Part shown: piece by piece, positions 1 through 8,383 of the stretch
How the letters are laid out: the number at the start of each line of letters is the position of its first letter
How positions within the stretch are numbered: the first letter of the stretch is position 1
Assembly: GCF_018614975.1 (NCBI RefSeq)
Contig: NZ_JAGGNR010000019.1
Coordinates: 1-64,000, forward strand
Length of the DNA stretch: 64,000 nucleotides
Direction: 5' to 3'
DNA from: Paenibacillus polymyxa
GTDB lineage: Bacteria; Bacillota; Bacilli; Paenibacillales; Paenibacillaceae
The notes under the pieces: generated by a model
What the model was told of the DNA's origin: nothing
The model's input: the letters and a program-made list of their open reading frames with translations, nothing else
Database searches by the model: none
Translations under genes and position numbers: made by a program

Positions 1-216
1 CCTTTGTGCTAAAAACAAGGCTAGTTTTAACCATGCGGAAGGATTCACTTCATGTTACGGCCTGTGGATTTGCTCGCACTTCGTGTTGAAGTTACTTTGT
101 CACGGGGCTTCAACCTTAGGATTTCTCCACCAGCTGCCCGTCAGCTACGAGGCGACTTGGCTCTTACCTCGACCGGACTTTCACCGGCTAGTTGTGTCTA
201 GCTTGGCTAGGCGCGC
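1..216 (-). mobile_element. Group II intron, 5' domain, partial (cut by window edge)
   Basis: Read on the minus strand, the segment starts with GCGCGCC near 216 and contains short motifs that I associate with the 5' domain I of bacterial group II introns, including GGTGAAAGTCCGGT (172-185), GGTTGAAGCC and GAAGTGAATCC. It begins about 7 nt after the T-run of the terminator of the tRNA unit, on the same strand. That position is typical of class C group II introns, which insert behind intrinsic terminators. The reverse transcriptase/maturase ORF, if present, lies beyond position 1. The small ORFs visible here have no coding character. Assignment is from memory of family motifs. An unrelated structured RNA is the main alternative. 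Confidence 0.55.
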
Positions 217-222
217 AAGCAG

Positions 223-250
223 AAAAAACCCCTTGCATAGCAAGGGGTTT
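223..250 (-). terminator. Rho-independent terminator of the tRNA unit
   Basis: A perfect 9-bp stem (227-235 with 241-249, AACCCCTTG type) with a 5-nt loop is followed on the minus strand by six T residues (228-223). It ends the two-tRNA unit and is the apparent target landmark of the intron that starts a few bases further on. Confidence 0.85.
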
Positions 251-257
251 AAGAGTA

Positions 258-331
258 TGGGCCCTACAGGACTCGAACCTGTGACCAATCGGTTATGAGC
301 CGACCGCTCTAACCAACTGAGCTAAGGGCCC
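258..331 (-). tRNA. tRNA-Ile2 (anticodon CAU, lysidine-modified type)
   Basis: The minus strand folds into a full cloverleaf: a 7-bp acceptor stem GGGCCCT/AGGGCCC, discriminator A at 258, D-arm TAGCTCAG, T-arm with GTTCGAGTCC, and anticodon loop CTCATAA with anticodon CAT. Its body resembles the Bacillus minor tRNA-Ile whose wobble C is converted to lysidine by TilS so that it reads AUA. It differs from initiator tRNA because the acceptor stem is fully paired, and I see no close match to elongator Met tRNA. No CCA is encoded. Confidence 0.85.
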
Positions 332-387
332 TGAACAAAAATGTATAACGTGCAGATGATGGCTGTAAATCATCCAGTAAAACTAAA

Positions 388-461
<74 letters not shown>

Positions 462-493
462 TCAGTAAGAAATATTAAAACAGCGACTTAATT

Positions 494-523
494 AATATAC
501 ACCATTCTATCCTAATAAGTCAA
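494..523 (-). promoter_or_regulatory. Promoter of the tRNA unit
   Basis: On the minus strand TTGACT (523-518) and TATATT (499-494) are separated by 18 bp, a good SigA-type pair. The -10 ends 33 bp before the mature 5' end of tRNA-fMet. No other promoter for the two tRNAs was seen. Confidence 0.7.
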
Positions 524-532
524 GGGGTAATG

Positions 533-724
533 TCAGGGAATAAAACGCACACCATAACGACCTTTACGTGAACGATAAACTTCGACTTCTGCCGGTTCAT
601 TGTGACCGTAGATCCACCCGTCCTGCTCCATTCGTTTGGCCAAACATCCTGCCTGAAATTTGGTTGCATACAACTTGCTGAAATATACCCAGTGCATACC
701 GCTCGTCCTTTCCGGAGTCGTCAT
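533..724 (-). CDS. Small uncharacterised protein (63 aa)
   Basis: I do not recognise this protein. It is short, soluble-looking and basic-aromatic, with Trp, Tyr and Phe residues (HWVYFSK near the start, DGWIYG in the middle) and an Arg-rich end (RSRKGRYGVRFIP). There is no signal peptide or membrane segment. The ATG has a weak AGGA ribosome site about 7 nt upstream. It follows the terminator of the ABC module (760-797), so it probably has its own promoter. No terminator is visible between it and the tRNA promoter. The compact composition and single intact frame make it a plausible real gene of unknown role. Confidence 0.55.
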   Translation of the reverse strand: MTTPERTSGMHWVYFSKLYATKFQAGCLAKRMEQDGWIYGHNEPAEVEVYRSRKGRYGVRFIP

Positions 725-759
725 TTATTCCTGCTTTTTGTAGAATACCCCATTTTCAT

Positions 760-797
760 AAAAATAGCCGGCTAAAGATTAAAATCTTCAGCGGCTA
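760..797 (-). terminator. Terminator of the five-gene ABC module
   Basis: An imperfect inverted repeat (ATAGCCG arms at 764-770 and 791-797, extended inwards through AAGAT-type bases) is followed on the minus strand by TTTT (763-760). It lies 35 nt beyond the stop of the solute-binding protein gene. Confidence 0.7.
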
Positions 798-831
798 TCC
801 ATAACTTATGATATGACTACTTCATCCAATC

Positions 832-2283
832 TCATTGAAACGTAGCTTTAGGATCCTTTTTCAATTTTTCCAGCATCTCGTTTCCTTTAGCTGCCCACTC
901 ACCAAGCGCTTCTTTTGGTGTCTTTTTGTTCTCTAGTACTTGGTTGAAATATTCCATACCTTTTTCATTTACTTGCCATAAGCCTGGGGATTTTTGATAC
1001 ATTTTATCCAGATTGGTATTTGTTGGCGGAACCGGCTTCAGCGCATAGAATGCTTGAATGTTATAATCCAGGCCATCTTTGGGCTTAATAAAGCTCTTTC
1101 TTGATACCATCTCATAGCTGCTACGTGCCTTGATCTTGGCCCAATCTTCACTGTTCATGTACTTGATCAGTTCCCATGCATCATCCGGGTTCTGAGCCGA
1201 ACTGTTAATTGCCATAAGGTTGCTCAGGTAGATACTACCTCCAATCTCAGGAGCTTCCGGGTGAACTGGAGGTGTCACCACCTCCCAATCCACTTTCGTA
1301 AAGTCTTTCATTTTATCCGCATTTTTATTGGCATCAATTAATTGATTAATATAGCTGTAATCACCAATAACCATGGCTGCCTTGCCGCTCAGGAACAGGT
1401 CACCCTGTACTGGATCATAACGTCCACTTGGATCCTGATCCTGTGGTTCGTCGCCTTTAGGGATCACTTTGTCAATGGCAAGTTTGCTGATGGTGCTCCA
1501 CACTTTCTCCCATTGAGGAGAATCCACTGTCATCTTCTCCGCTTTATCATCAAACGTTTTCAGTTGCAAAGAGCTATAGTACTGTTGCATGGAGTGGTAA
1601 GGCGAACCACCCTGATATGTGGTGAAGGAGAAGCCAAATACGTGATCTTTACCCTCGCCTTTTATAAGTCGGGTACCCAGATTAAAAATATCGTCCCATG
1701 TCATGTTATCCGTTGGCGGTTCCACGCCTGCTTTTTCAAATATGCCCTTGTTATAGAACAGAGCCGAGGAGGAAAACGTTGGTGTCAATGCATAGATGCT
1801 CTGATCCCCAAGGTCCTTAATTCCCTCCAGTACACTAGGCACGATATCACTGGTATCAAACTTATCTTCCTGCATCAGTGGGTCCAACTGTTTCACCAGA
1901 TTCTCCTGAATTAATGATTTCACTGTAGCGGTATCGGCCACGATAACGTCAACCGGGTTATCCCCAGTCATAATCTTCTTCAGACTCTCCATCGTATCCG
2001 GGACTTCCGGCTGTTCTTCCGTGTTACCATACCCATACATACTGCTCTGATCAACAGCAGCTACAATCTCGATTGTTACATTGGGATGTGTCAGTTCAAA
2101 AGCATCGGTAAATTGCTGACGGAAGTAACTGTCATCCTGTCCTCCCCACAATGTAGCCACACGTAATACACGCTGCTCCGTATCCTTGGCCTCACTTGCC
2201 GTACAGCCGGCAATCAGCGGCAGTGCTAGCGTTGCAGTAGCGATGACAGCCAGCACACGTTTTCCCCACATACTATTCTTCAT
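832..2283 (-). CDS. Extracellular solute-binding lipoprotein (ABC family 1 type)
   Basis: A secreted binding protein of 483 aa, anchored by a lipid: basic start, hydrophobic stretch 8-22 and lipobox LIAGC with Cys27. The rest has the look of family 1 (carbohydrate-type) solute-binding proteins: VLRVATLWGG start, alternating beta-alpha segments, and NPDDAWELIKYM-like C-terminal helix region. Such proteins normally serve importers with two small permeases. Here the gene is last in a module with an FtsX/MacB-type permease, a fusion protein and two ATPases, 20 nt after the second ATPase, and no importer permease is near. The ribosome site GGGGG is 9 nt before the ATG. Ligand unknown. It could be a sensor or docking subunit rather than an import receptor. 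Confidence 0.85.
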   Translation of the reverse strand: MKNSMWGKRVLAVIATATLALPLIAGCTASEAKDTEQRVLRVATLWGGQDDSYFRQQFTDAFELTHPNVTIEIVAAVDQSSMYGYGNTEEQPEVPDTMESLKKIMTGDNPVDVIVADTATVKSLIQENLVKQLDPLMQEDKFDTSDIVPSVLEGIKDLGDQSIYALTPTFSSSALFYNKGIFEKAGVEPPTDNMTWDDIFNLGTRLIKGEGKDHVFGFSFTTYQGGSPYHSMQQYYSSLQLKTFDDKAEKMTVDSPQWEKVWSTISKLAIDKVIPKGDEPQDQDPSGRYDPVQGDLFLSGKAAMVIGDYSYINQLIDANKNADKMKDFTKVDWEVVTPPVHPEAPEIGGSIYLSNLMAINSSAQNPDDAWELIKYMNSEDWAKIKARSSYEMVSRKSFIKPKDGLDYNIQAFYALKPVPPTNTNLDKMYQKSPGLWQVNEKGMEYFNQVLENKKTPKEALGEWAAKGNEMLEKLKKDPKATFQ

Positions 2284-2303
2284 TTCCCAGTTCCCCCTCT
2301 TAA

Positions 2304-3167
2304 TTATCTTGGCGGTGTAATGACAATACGTTCACCGTCAAATTCCAATGTAGCCCGGTTATCAATGGATAAGGCCTCAAGATACTCTTTTGGCACCTGA
2401 AGTCGTCCTGCACGGTCAATAATGACAAATGCTTCATGGATGTCTGGCATACCCGCCTCGGACAAGTTATGCTCATCATCCAGATTCGGGTTGCGCTTCA
2501 CAAACTCGGTACTGGTCAAGCCGTCCCGAATCGCAACGATCCGGTCCACCTTGCCAGCAAGCGTCAAGTCATGGGTAACGATGACAATCGTAACGCCGAG
2601 TTCCTTGTTCATTCTTCGGAAAATGCCCATGATTGTATCACATGTCTCGGAATCGACCGAACCGGTAGGTTCATCTGCAAGCAGAATTTTGGGACGATTG
2701 GATAATGAGATCGCAATCGCTACCCGTTGTTGCTCTCCTCCTGACAATTGATGCAATTTGTTATGCATCCGATCCTTAAGGCCTACCCATTCGAGCAACT
2801 GTTTCGCGTAAGCACGATCACGCTTGCCTCCCAGAATCATGGGAGTCTCCACATTTTCCAGTGCAGTGAGATAAGGCAGCAAGTTACGACCGTTATTTTG
2901 CCAGATAAAACCTACCGTATGACGTTTGTATTCGACCAATTGGGCATCTGTCATCTTGAGCAAATCCCAGTCTCCCACAACCGCGGTACCAGCCGTAGGG
3001 CGATCAAGTCCGCCCAGAATGTTCAGCAACGTGGATTTACCGCTACCGCTATTACCGATGATCGCCATCATTTCACCTTGATTAACAGTCAGGTTGAGAC
3101 CCTGAAGGGCAACGACTTCCACATCGCTGGATTTAAAAATTTTGACAAGTCCTTCGCATTGGATCAC
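2304..3167 (-). CDS. ABC ATPase (MacB/LolD type) with C-terminal AbrB-like domain
   Basis: Residues 1-220 are an ABC ATPase of the MacB/LolD class: Walker A GNSGSGKST at 38-46, signature LSGGEQQR at 141-148, Walker B ILLADEP at 161-167 and switch His199 in VTHD. After a linker (about 221-245), residues 246-285 read like the swapped-hairpin domain of AbrB/SpoVT proteins: IIDRAGRLQVP, then a short helix, then a beta strand pair ending RIVITPP. In transcription factors this fold dimerises and binds DNA; its role on an ATPase is not clear and dimerisation is an obvious guess. Start is GTG with GGAGAGGT upstream, 2 nt after the permease stop, so translation is probably coupled. Partner: the FtsX permease. 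Confidence 0.88.
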   Translation of the reverse strand: MIQCEGLVKIFKSSDVEVVALQGLNLTVNQGEMMAIIGNSGSGKSTLLNILGGLDRPTAGTAVVGDWDLLKMTDAQLVEYKRHTVGFIWQNNGRNLLPYLTALENVETPMILGGKRDRAYAKQLLEWVGLKDRMHNKLHQLSGGEQQRVAIAISLSNRPKILLADEPTGSVDSETCDTIMGIFRRMNKELGVTIVIVTHDLTLAGKVDRIVAIRDGLTSTEFVKRNPNLDDEHNLSEAGMPDIHEAFVIIDRAGRLQVPKEYLEALSIDNRATLEFDGERIVITPPR

Positions 3168-3169
3168 GT

Positions 3170-6088
3170 TTACCTCTCCTCTCCCATTTTGACCGCCTGG
3201 TGAACCCGCAGCCTGCGAATCTGCCAGAGCAACATCGTTGCACCAATGACCAGCATCACTACGGTGACCCCATACAGTTGCAACATATCTTGCTGTTCAA
3301 ACACAATCCGGAACGGAGGTACCTGAGCAGATACATTATCCGTCGTTTGCAGGAATGGCAGGAATAAACGACTGGATACCTGACCAATCCCAATACCTAG
3401 CAGGATCGATAGCCCCGCTGTGAATACCTGCTCCAGCAGCAGCATACCGCTCAATTGTGCCCGGGATAACCCCATGGCTCGTAATACACCAAACTGCACA
3501 ACACGCCCGGATAAATTGAAGAACCAGTACAGCACGTATCCGATCAACGAGATAATAACCGATACCAGGAATCCAAGGCTCAGTATCCCGAATACGCCAC
3601 CTCTTGACGGGTGTTTACCCTGTGATACCAATTCAGTGCGGACGTCACGCACAGAAGATAACTCAATTCCCTCTGCTGCAAGTTTCTCCATTAATGGAGT
3701 CACTTTGGCATCCGGTTCCATTTTCAGCCACACCTCATAAGGAATCAAAGGCACCTGATCATAGATATAATCCAGATTGGCAACGAAGAATGGCATCTGA
3801 TCCGGATATTGGGCTGGCCAGTAAGGAATGATCCCGAACACGACGAATTCAATCGCCTGTCCCTGTACACCCATGGAGACGAGATCTCCCGTTTTGAGTT
3901 TGAACTTGTCAGCAAATTTGGAAGAGATCAATACAGCCCCTTCATATTTACCAAGCAAGTCAAGGTACTTGTAGGGATGTGCCGGGAACAGATCGTTGCG
4001 GAACCACGCCACTTGAGCAAAGTCCACATTATCAATTCCGACCAGCATCCCCTGCCCGCCCGATTTACCAGAGACGATAATATTGCCTTTGGTCTGCAGC
4101 ACTCGTGCTGCATGTTCAACACCATCCAGGCTGCGGAAAACTTCAAAAGGAGGCTCGGAGTAAATCACTTTGCTTGGCTGCGAAGAACCGCCGCCTCCCG
4201 AGGCTCCGCCGCCATTTCCACCACCAGATGCGCCGCCACCTCCAGAACCTCCAGCACCGCCTCCTCCACCTTGCTGTCCACCACCTGAACCGCCGCCTTG
4301 TCCAGAACCAGTCGGCTTGATCTCAGGTGTTCCCTCCCATACCGTTTGCATAATTACATCAGAACCATAACGGTACAAGGTGCGCTCAGTGGAATTCAGA
4401 TCAATCGTCCGAGCCGCAGCCGAGTTGTACACCCCAAGTCCCAGTGTCAATACAAGAAGGATCATCAACGGATAATAAGAAGATGATGAACGTGATAACT
4501 GCGTTAATGTCAGATACAGCGGGACCGGGAGAAACTTGCGACCGATCAACTGGATGAGCTTCAATATCCACGGAAACAAGCGCAGGAAGAATAGTCCAAG
4601 CGCAAAGATCGCGAGTGCGGGTACAAAAAACAGAAACGGCTGTACCTGCAACTGATCGGTTGTCATTCCGGTCTGGAAGGTCAGCATCTGACGTTCATAG
4701 AACAGGTAGTATCCATATCCAGCCAGACCCAGCAACACAACATCCAGGAACCAGCGTTGCCATACTGGAGCGCGGTCTGTTCGCGCTTGCCGCCGTTTGG
4801 CAGATACAATGGTTGCCCGTGCATAGGTTATTGCAGGGATAAGTGATGCGATGATCGCAACAAGCACCGCTGCTACGCCCAAGAGGATGGCTTCTTTGGA
4901 TACGCCAATCGGAATGGACTTCCGATCTACGAACGAGAGAAAGCCACTTGCTGAACCGATACTCTTGGCCATAAACCAACCGAGAAACGGTCCAATAATC
5001 AACGCAATAACGCCCAGGAATATACCTTCAAGCAGGTAAAGAGAGAAGATCTGCCGAGCTGAAGCTCCACGGCTGCGCAATACCGCAATATCACTCTCTT
5101 GCTTCTGTAATGACTGTCTGGCGTTCATTGCAATAAAATAAAAGACCATCGCAATCATCGGTGCTGCCAAGGTAAACAACATGGTCTGCAATTGCAGACT
5201 CTGACTGCGGAACTGCTTGAGCAGATCACCGAAAGTAATGTCCACTTTTGTATCTTTCAGCCGCTGATACAGATCGATATCCAGCCTTTCCAGCATGGAC
5301 GTGAGACCTGATAGCTGACTGGTTTGAATGTCTTTCAGGTCAAAGGCATAATACCAGCGTGAATTCTGAAGTGGAATGCCTTTTTCCTTCAGTAAAACAT
5401 CATTAAAGACCGATTCATCCACATAGAGTCCATTCATCATGCCGTCAAATCCCTGTACCCAGTAAGGGCTGTTTGGATCATCTGCCTTGAAGGACCCCGT
5501 AATCTTCACACGTAACGTAATATCAAGGCCGCTATACACCGGATATTCCAGAATATCGCCGATATGCAGATCGTTACGATACATGCCCTCTTCCAACATG
5601 ACTGCCTCGATAATATCGTCCTTAACCTGGTTGCCAGGTTTCACCCCGGCAGAGTAATTCACCTGTGCATCCAGCCCACTCATCGTACCCAGACTCATAC
5701 TGCGCGCCCTGCTGGCATCCACTTTGGTTGGATCTTCCGGGCTCACCTCTGTGCTGCGAATAGATCTGGAATTCACATACGTATGAAAAGGAAACCCGAT
5801 GTCGCGAGGAACATCCTCACGAATATAACGATCGACTTCATCCAGACCCCGTGTGTCTGTCTTGACTCCACCGGGTGCCTGATAACTCATAAGCAATGAA
5901 CCGGCTGGCAATCCTTCACTGTTATCCTGCAGCGTTTGCGCGACGACCCGTTTCAACGCACCATCGGCATACATTGGAATACTGACGGTGAACGCTACCG
6001 CCACAATCAATCCGATCAGTGTGCTGAAGGTCATCCAGCGCGTGTTCCACATTTTGCGGAACAGCAGCCGAAGCAATGGCAGCCCCAT
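3170..6088 (-). CDS. Large FtsX/MacB-type ABC permease with glycine-rich insert
   Basis: A membrane protein of 972 aa. It has an N-terminal membrane helix at about 19-42, a long extracytoplasmic region, an FtsX-type helix bundle at about 300-430, further helices near 445-560, a second external region and three C-terminal helices (about 840-965). It therefore looks like two FtsX units in tandem, as in DUF214/MacB-type exporters and mechanotransmitters. Between about residues 590 and 637, in the second external region, is a low-complexity run of Gly with Ser, Gln and Ala, unlike the rest. The ATG overlaps the stop of the fusion-protein gene (TAATG). It should pair with the ATPases on either side. 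Whether it exports a substrate or only transmits force across the membrane cannot be told. Confidence 0.85.
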   Translation of the reverse strand: MGLPLLRLLFRKMWNTRWMTFSTLIGLIVAVAFTVSIPMYADGALKRVVAQTLQDNSEGLPAGSLLMSYQAPGGVKTDTRGLDEVDRYIREDVPRDIGFPFHTYVNSRSIRSTEVSPEDPTKVDASRARSMSLGTMSGLDAQVNYSAGVKPGNQVKDDIIEAVMLEEGMYRNDLHIGDILEYPVYSGLDITLRVKITGSFKADDPNSPYWVQGFDGMMNGLYVDESVFNDVLLKEKGIPLQNSRWYYAFDLKDIQTSQLSGLTSMLERLDIDLYQRLKDTKVDITFGDLLKQFRSQSLQLQTMLFTLAAPMIAMVFYFIAMNARQSLQKQESDIAVLRSRGASARQIFSLYLLEGIFLGVIALIIGPFLGWFMAKSIGSASGFLSFVDRKSIPIGVSKEAILLGVAAVLVAIIASLIPAITYARATIVSAKRRQARTDRAPVWQRWFLDVVLLGLAGYGYYLFYERQMLTFQTGMTTDQLQVQPFLFFVPALAIFALGLFFLRLFPWILKLIQLIGRKFLPVPLYLTLTQLSRSSSSYYPLMILLVLTLGLGVYNSAAARTIDLNSTERTLYRYGSDVIMQTVWEGTPEIKPTGSGQGGGSGGGQQGGGGGAGGSGGGGASGGGNGGGASGGGGSSQPSKVIYSEPPFEVFRSLDGVEHAARVLQTKGNIIVSGKSGGQGMLVGIDNVDFAQVAWFRNDLFPAHPYKYLDLLGKYEGAVLISSKFADKFKLKTGDLVSMGVQGQAIEFVVFGIIPYWPAQYPDQMPFFVANLDYIYDQVPLIPYEVWLKMEPDAKVTPLMEKLAAEGIELSSVRDVRTELVSQGKHPSRGGVFGILSLGFLVSVIISLIGYVLYWFFNLSGRVVQFGVLRAMGLSRAQLSGMLLLEQVFTAGLSILLGIGIGQVSSRLFLPFLQTTDNVSAQVPPFRIVFEQQDMLQLYGVTVVMLVIGATMLLWQIRRLRVHQAVKMGEER

Positions 6089-7200
6089 TAGCGTCCCACT
6101 ACTTTCTGGCCTACGGTCAGACCTTTCAGAATCTCGACATCTGTCGACGTCTGCTGTCCAACTTCAACGTCCACTTCACGCTTGCTGCCATCACTCTCCA
6201 CCACTTGTACGTACGTTCTTGAACCGATGGAGCGTAAAGCGGATACAGGAATCACAATCGCGTTCTCGGTACGCTGCGTTACAATCGAGACTGATAGTGG
6301 TGTGCCACGTTCGACGCCTTTTGGCATTTTTGCAAGTGTAACGATAACATACTTATCCAGCGTTTCCTTGGTTGGAGGCGTAGCGCCTTCACCCGTCCCT
6401 TCGCCACTTCCGCTTCCCGATGCTTCCGCGGTAGGCATAACTTTAATTTTGCCAGCGACTTTACCGGCACCATTAATGTCCACTTCTGCCTTCATCCCGG
6501 CTGAGAACTTCTCCAGATCTTCCTTGGCAAAGGTTGCAGCCACAACCAGATTCGATGTATCCGCAATTGTAGCAATCGGATCATACGCTTTCACGGCTGC
6601 GCCCTTCTCAACCTGCACAGCAATTACGGTGCCACCGAACGGAGCTGTCAACGTGGCTTTACCCAGTTGTTCCTCCAGATCGGCCAGTTCCTGGCGCAGT
6701 TCCTCAAACGCAATCGTTGCTTCTTCGAACTCCACCGGGTCCATCTCATCCTTCTTGCGGAGTGTTTCTTTCATTTGAACTTCGGATTTGCGAATAGCCA
6801 GTTTCTTGCCACGAATCTCCTTCTCCACACTCTCCACATCGAGCACCGCGAGAAGCTGACCCTTTTTCACTTTATCCCCCGGTTTAACATTCAGCTCTTT
6901 GACATGCATGCCATCAAGCGTGAAGTACACTTTCTCTTCCCGCTGACTCATCATCTTGCCGCTGCCACTTACTTTTTTCTCCAACGTTTCCGTCCGGACT
7001 TCATACTCCGGTTTCTTGGAGATCGTTGGTGGTGTAATAGGCGGAAGCACTTCTTCCTCTGTTTCTGACGGCAGCAATGAGCAGCCGGACATCGTTGCAA
7101 CCATTATCGCACCAAGTACAATAAGTGCTGCGCGTTTCCCCCTCTTCGGAGCGGCCCCTTTACTACTTGATAAATCTGCCGTCCGCCATTTCATAAACAT
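6088..7200 (-). CDS. Lipoprotein membrane-fusion (periplasmic-adaptor type) subunit
   Basis: An adaptor of the HlyD/MacA type, 370 aa. A basic N-terminus and hydrophobic stretch end in MSGC (Cys40), a weak but plausible lipobox. There follow a biotinyl-lipoyl-like half domain (LNVKPGDKVKKGQLLAVLD), a charged coiled-coil hairpin (about 120-175), the matching second half (LTAPFGGTVIAV) and beta-barrel segments to the end. In Gram-positives such proteins sit outside the membrane on an FtsX-type permease. The reading frame also opens at TTG 7209, but GGAGG abuts that codon and lies 9 nt before the ATG at 7200, which I prefer. It overlaps the end of the upstream ATPase gene. Confidence 0.85.
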   Translation of the reverse strand: MFMKWRTADLSSSKGAAPKRGKRAALIVLGAIMVATMSGCSLLPSETEEEVLPPITPPTISKKPEYEVRTETLEKKVSGSGKMMSQREEKVYFTLDGMHVKELNVKPGDKVKKGQLLAVLDVESVEKEIRGKKLAIRKSEVQMKETLRKKDEMDPVEFEEATIAFEELRQELADLEEQLGKATLTAPFGGTVIAVQVEKGAAVKAYDPIATIADTSNLVVAATFAKEDLEKFSAGMKAEVDINGAGKVAGKIKVMPTAEASGSGSGEGTGEGATPPTKETLDKYVIVTLAKMPKGVERGTPLSVSIVTQRTENAIVIPVSALRSIGSRTYVQVVESDGSKREVDVEVGQQTSTDVEILKGLTVGQKVVGR

Positions 7201-8110
7201 GGTCCGCAACCTCCAAAATTGTAGGATCGTGTGTAGTCATACATATCGTTACTTGTTCTACTTCAATAATATTGCGGAATACGGCCATGACCTGAGCGCC
7301 CATCTTGGAATCCAGTTCCGCTGTAGGTTCATCCGCAAGCAACAATCTGGGTCTATGGGCAATCGCCTTGGCTATAGCCACCCGCTGTTGCTCTCCCCCG
7401 GACATCTCGAAAGGACGGTGCTTCACCCGTTTGGACAGTCCAACCAGATCCAGACAATGGTCAACCCTGTCCTTCCACTCCGCTCGCGGTACATCCGCCA
7501 TGCGCAGCGACAGTTCTACATTTTCCCAAGCAGATAATAAGGGCATGAGTGCATACGCCTGAAAAATAAAACCGATCTCCTTGCGCCGCAAAGCGGTCCG
7601 CCGTCGGTCTCCCCAATCCTGAAGAGGCTGGCCGGAGAACAGAATGTCTCCACTTGAAGGCTGGTCCAGTCCACCGAGCATATTCAGCAGTGTAGTTTTG
7701 CCTGAGCCCGATCGCCCCTTCAGCATGACCAGTTGTTGCGGATTCACTTCCATATCAATGCCTTTGAGCACATGGATGATACGACTGCCTGTCTGGAAAC
7801 TGCGATGCACGTTACGCACCTCCAGTACAGGTCCATCATATGGAGGCAGCAACTCCTTCTTTGGTTTGATCTTCTTCTGGGGTTCATCAACGGTAGTGAC
7901 AGCAGCTGCAGCCACTTCATCCGAACCAATTCCACTTTCAGATAAAGATGCTTCACTTGTCGGGTGCGCTGGCTCACCTATGTATGTATTTCCCCCCGAC
8001 TCCGTCGATGCCTCCAACGGTGTTTCCCCCTGTTGATGTTCATCGCCTGACTGGCTCTTGGCAGGTCTTTTTCTGAGAAATAAATTCTTCATGCCAGCAA
8101 TCACGCTCAT
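7163..8110 (-). CDS. ABC ATPase (MacB/LolD type) with long N-terminal extension
   Basis: First gene of the module. The ATPase core occupies about residues 92-315 with Walker A GRSGSGKTT, signature MSGGEQQR, Walker B LLLADEP and TTHD switch. The first 90 residues are a low-complexity, Ser/Glu/Ala-rich extension ending in a Lys-rich patch (KKIKPKK), probably disordered and cytosolic. It is unusual for this class, whose members are about 225-250 aa. The start is uncertain: an AAGG stretch abuts ATG 8110, whereas GTG at 8104 is 5-6 nt from AAAGGA and would give 313 aa. Together with the downstream adaptor, permease and second ATPase it would drive one complex, possibly as a heterodimer of the two ATPases. 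Confidence 0.85.
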   Translation of the reverse strand: MSVIAGMKNLFLRKRPAKSQSGDEHQQGETPLEASTESGGNTYIGEPAHPTSEASLSESGIGSDEVAAAAVTTVDEPQKKIKPKKELLPPYDGPVLEVRNVHRSFQTGSRIIHVLKGIDMEVNPQQLVMLKGRSGSGKTTLLNMLGGLDQPSSGDILFSGQPLQDWGDRRRTALRRKEIGFIFQAYALMPLLSAWENVELSLRMADVPRAEWKDRVDHCLDLVGLSKRVKHRPFEMSGGEQQRVAIAKAIAHRPRLLLADEPTAELDSKMGAQVMAVFRNIIEVEQVTICMTTHDPTILEVADHVYEMADGRFIK

Positions 8111-8179
8111 CCTTTCTTGAAATCCCGATCATTTTCTTCAAAAAACCTAAAATTAGAAATCTGTTCCATCCTACACTGA

Positions 8180-8208
8180 ATTATAAACGACCGATCCCAA
8201 CTAAAAGT
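8180..8208 (-). promoter_or_regulatory. Possible promoter of the ABC module
   Basis: A perfect TATAAT (8185-8180, minus strand) lies 70 nt before the first ATPase gene. The -35 region is poor (CTTTTA or ACTTTT at 16-17 bp). The rest of 8111-8262 holds no gene I can support; an 85-aa ORF there runs through the pyr terminator and is rejected. Confidence 0.4.
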
Positions 8209-8262
8209 TACAAGCTTTTTACAACGGTAGAGCGAAAAAGTTAATATTTTGATGAACAAACG

Positions 8263-8289
8263 AAAAAAGCACCCCAATGTATGGGATGC
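8263..8289 (-). terminator. Terminator of the pyrimidine operon
   Basis: A stem of GCATCCC with GGGGTGC (8289-8283 and 8275-8269, one G-T pair), 7-nt loop, followed by six T residues on the minus strand (8268-8263). It lies 95 nt beyond the pyrE stop. Confidence 0.85.
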
Positions 8290-8383
8290 CTCTTGCATAT
8301 TCGATGGTTTTGCCGCTATGACGGCAATCATTACAATTTTGATACCGTTTAACATTGAACACATATTGCATCATGCAATGATA

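Noticed and set aside
83-298. 71-aa plus-strand ORF over the intron and tRNA-Ile2
   Set aside because: It runs through the terminator and a perfect tRNA gene; its protein has no coding character.
8107-8364. 85-aa ORF upstream of the first ATPase
   Set aside because: It crosses the pyr terminator and a promoter region, has no good ribosome site and overlaps the ATPase start.
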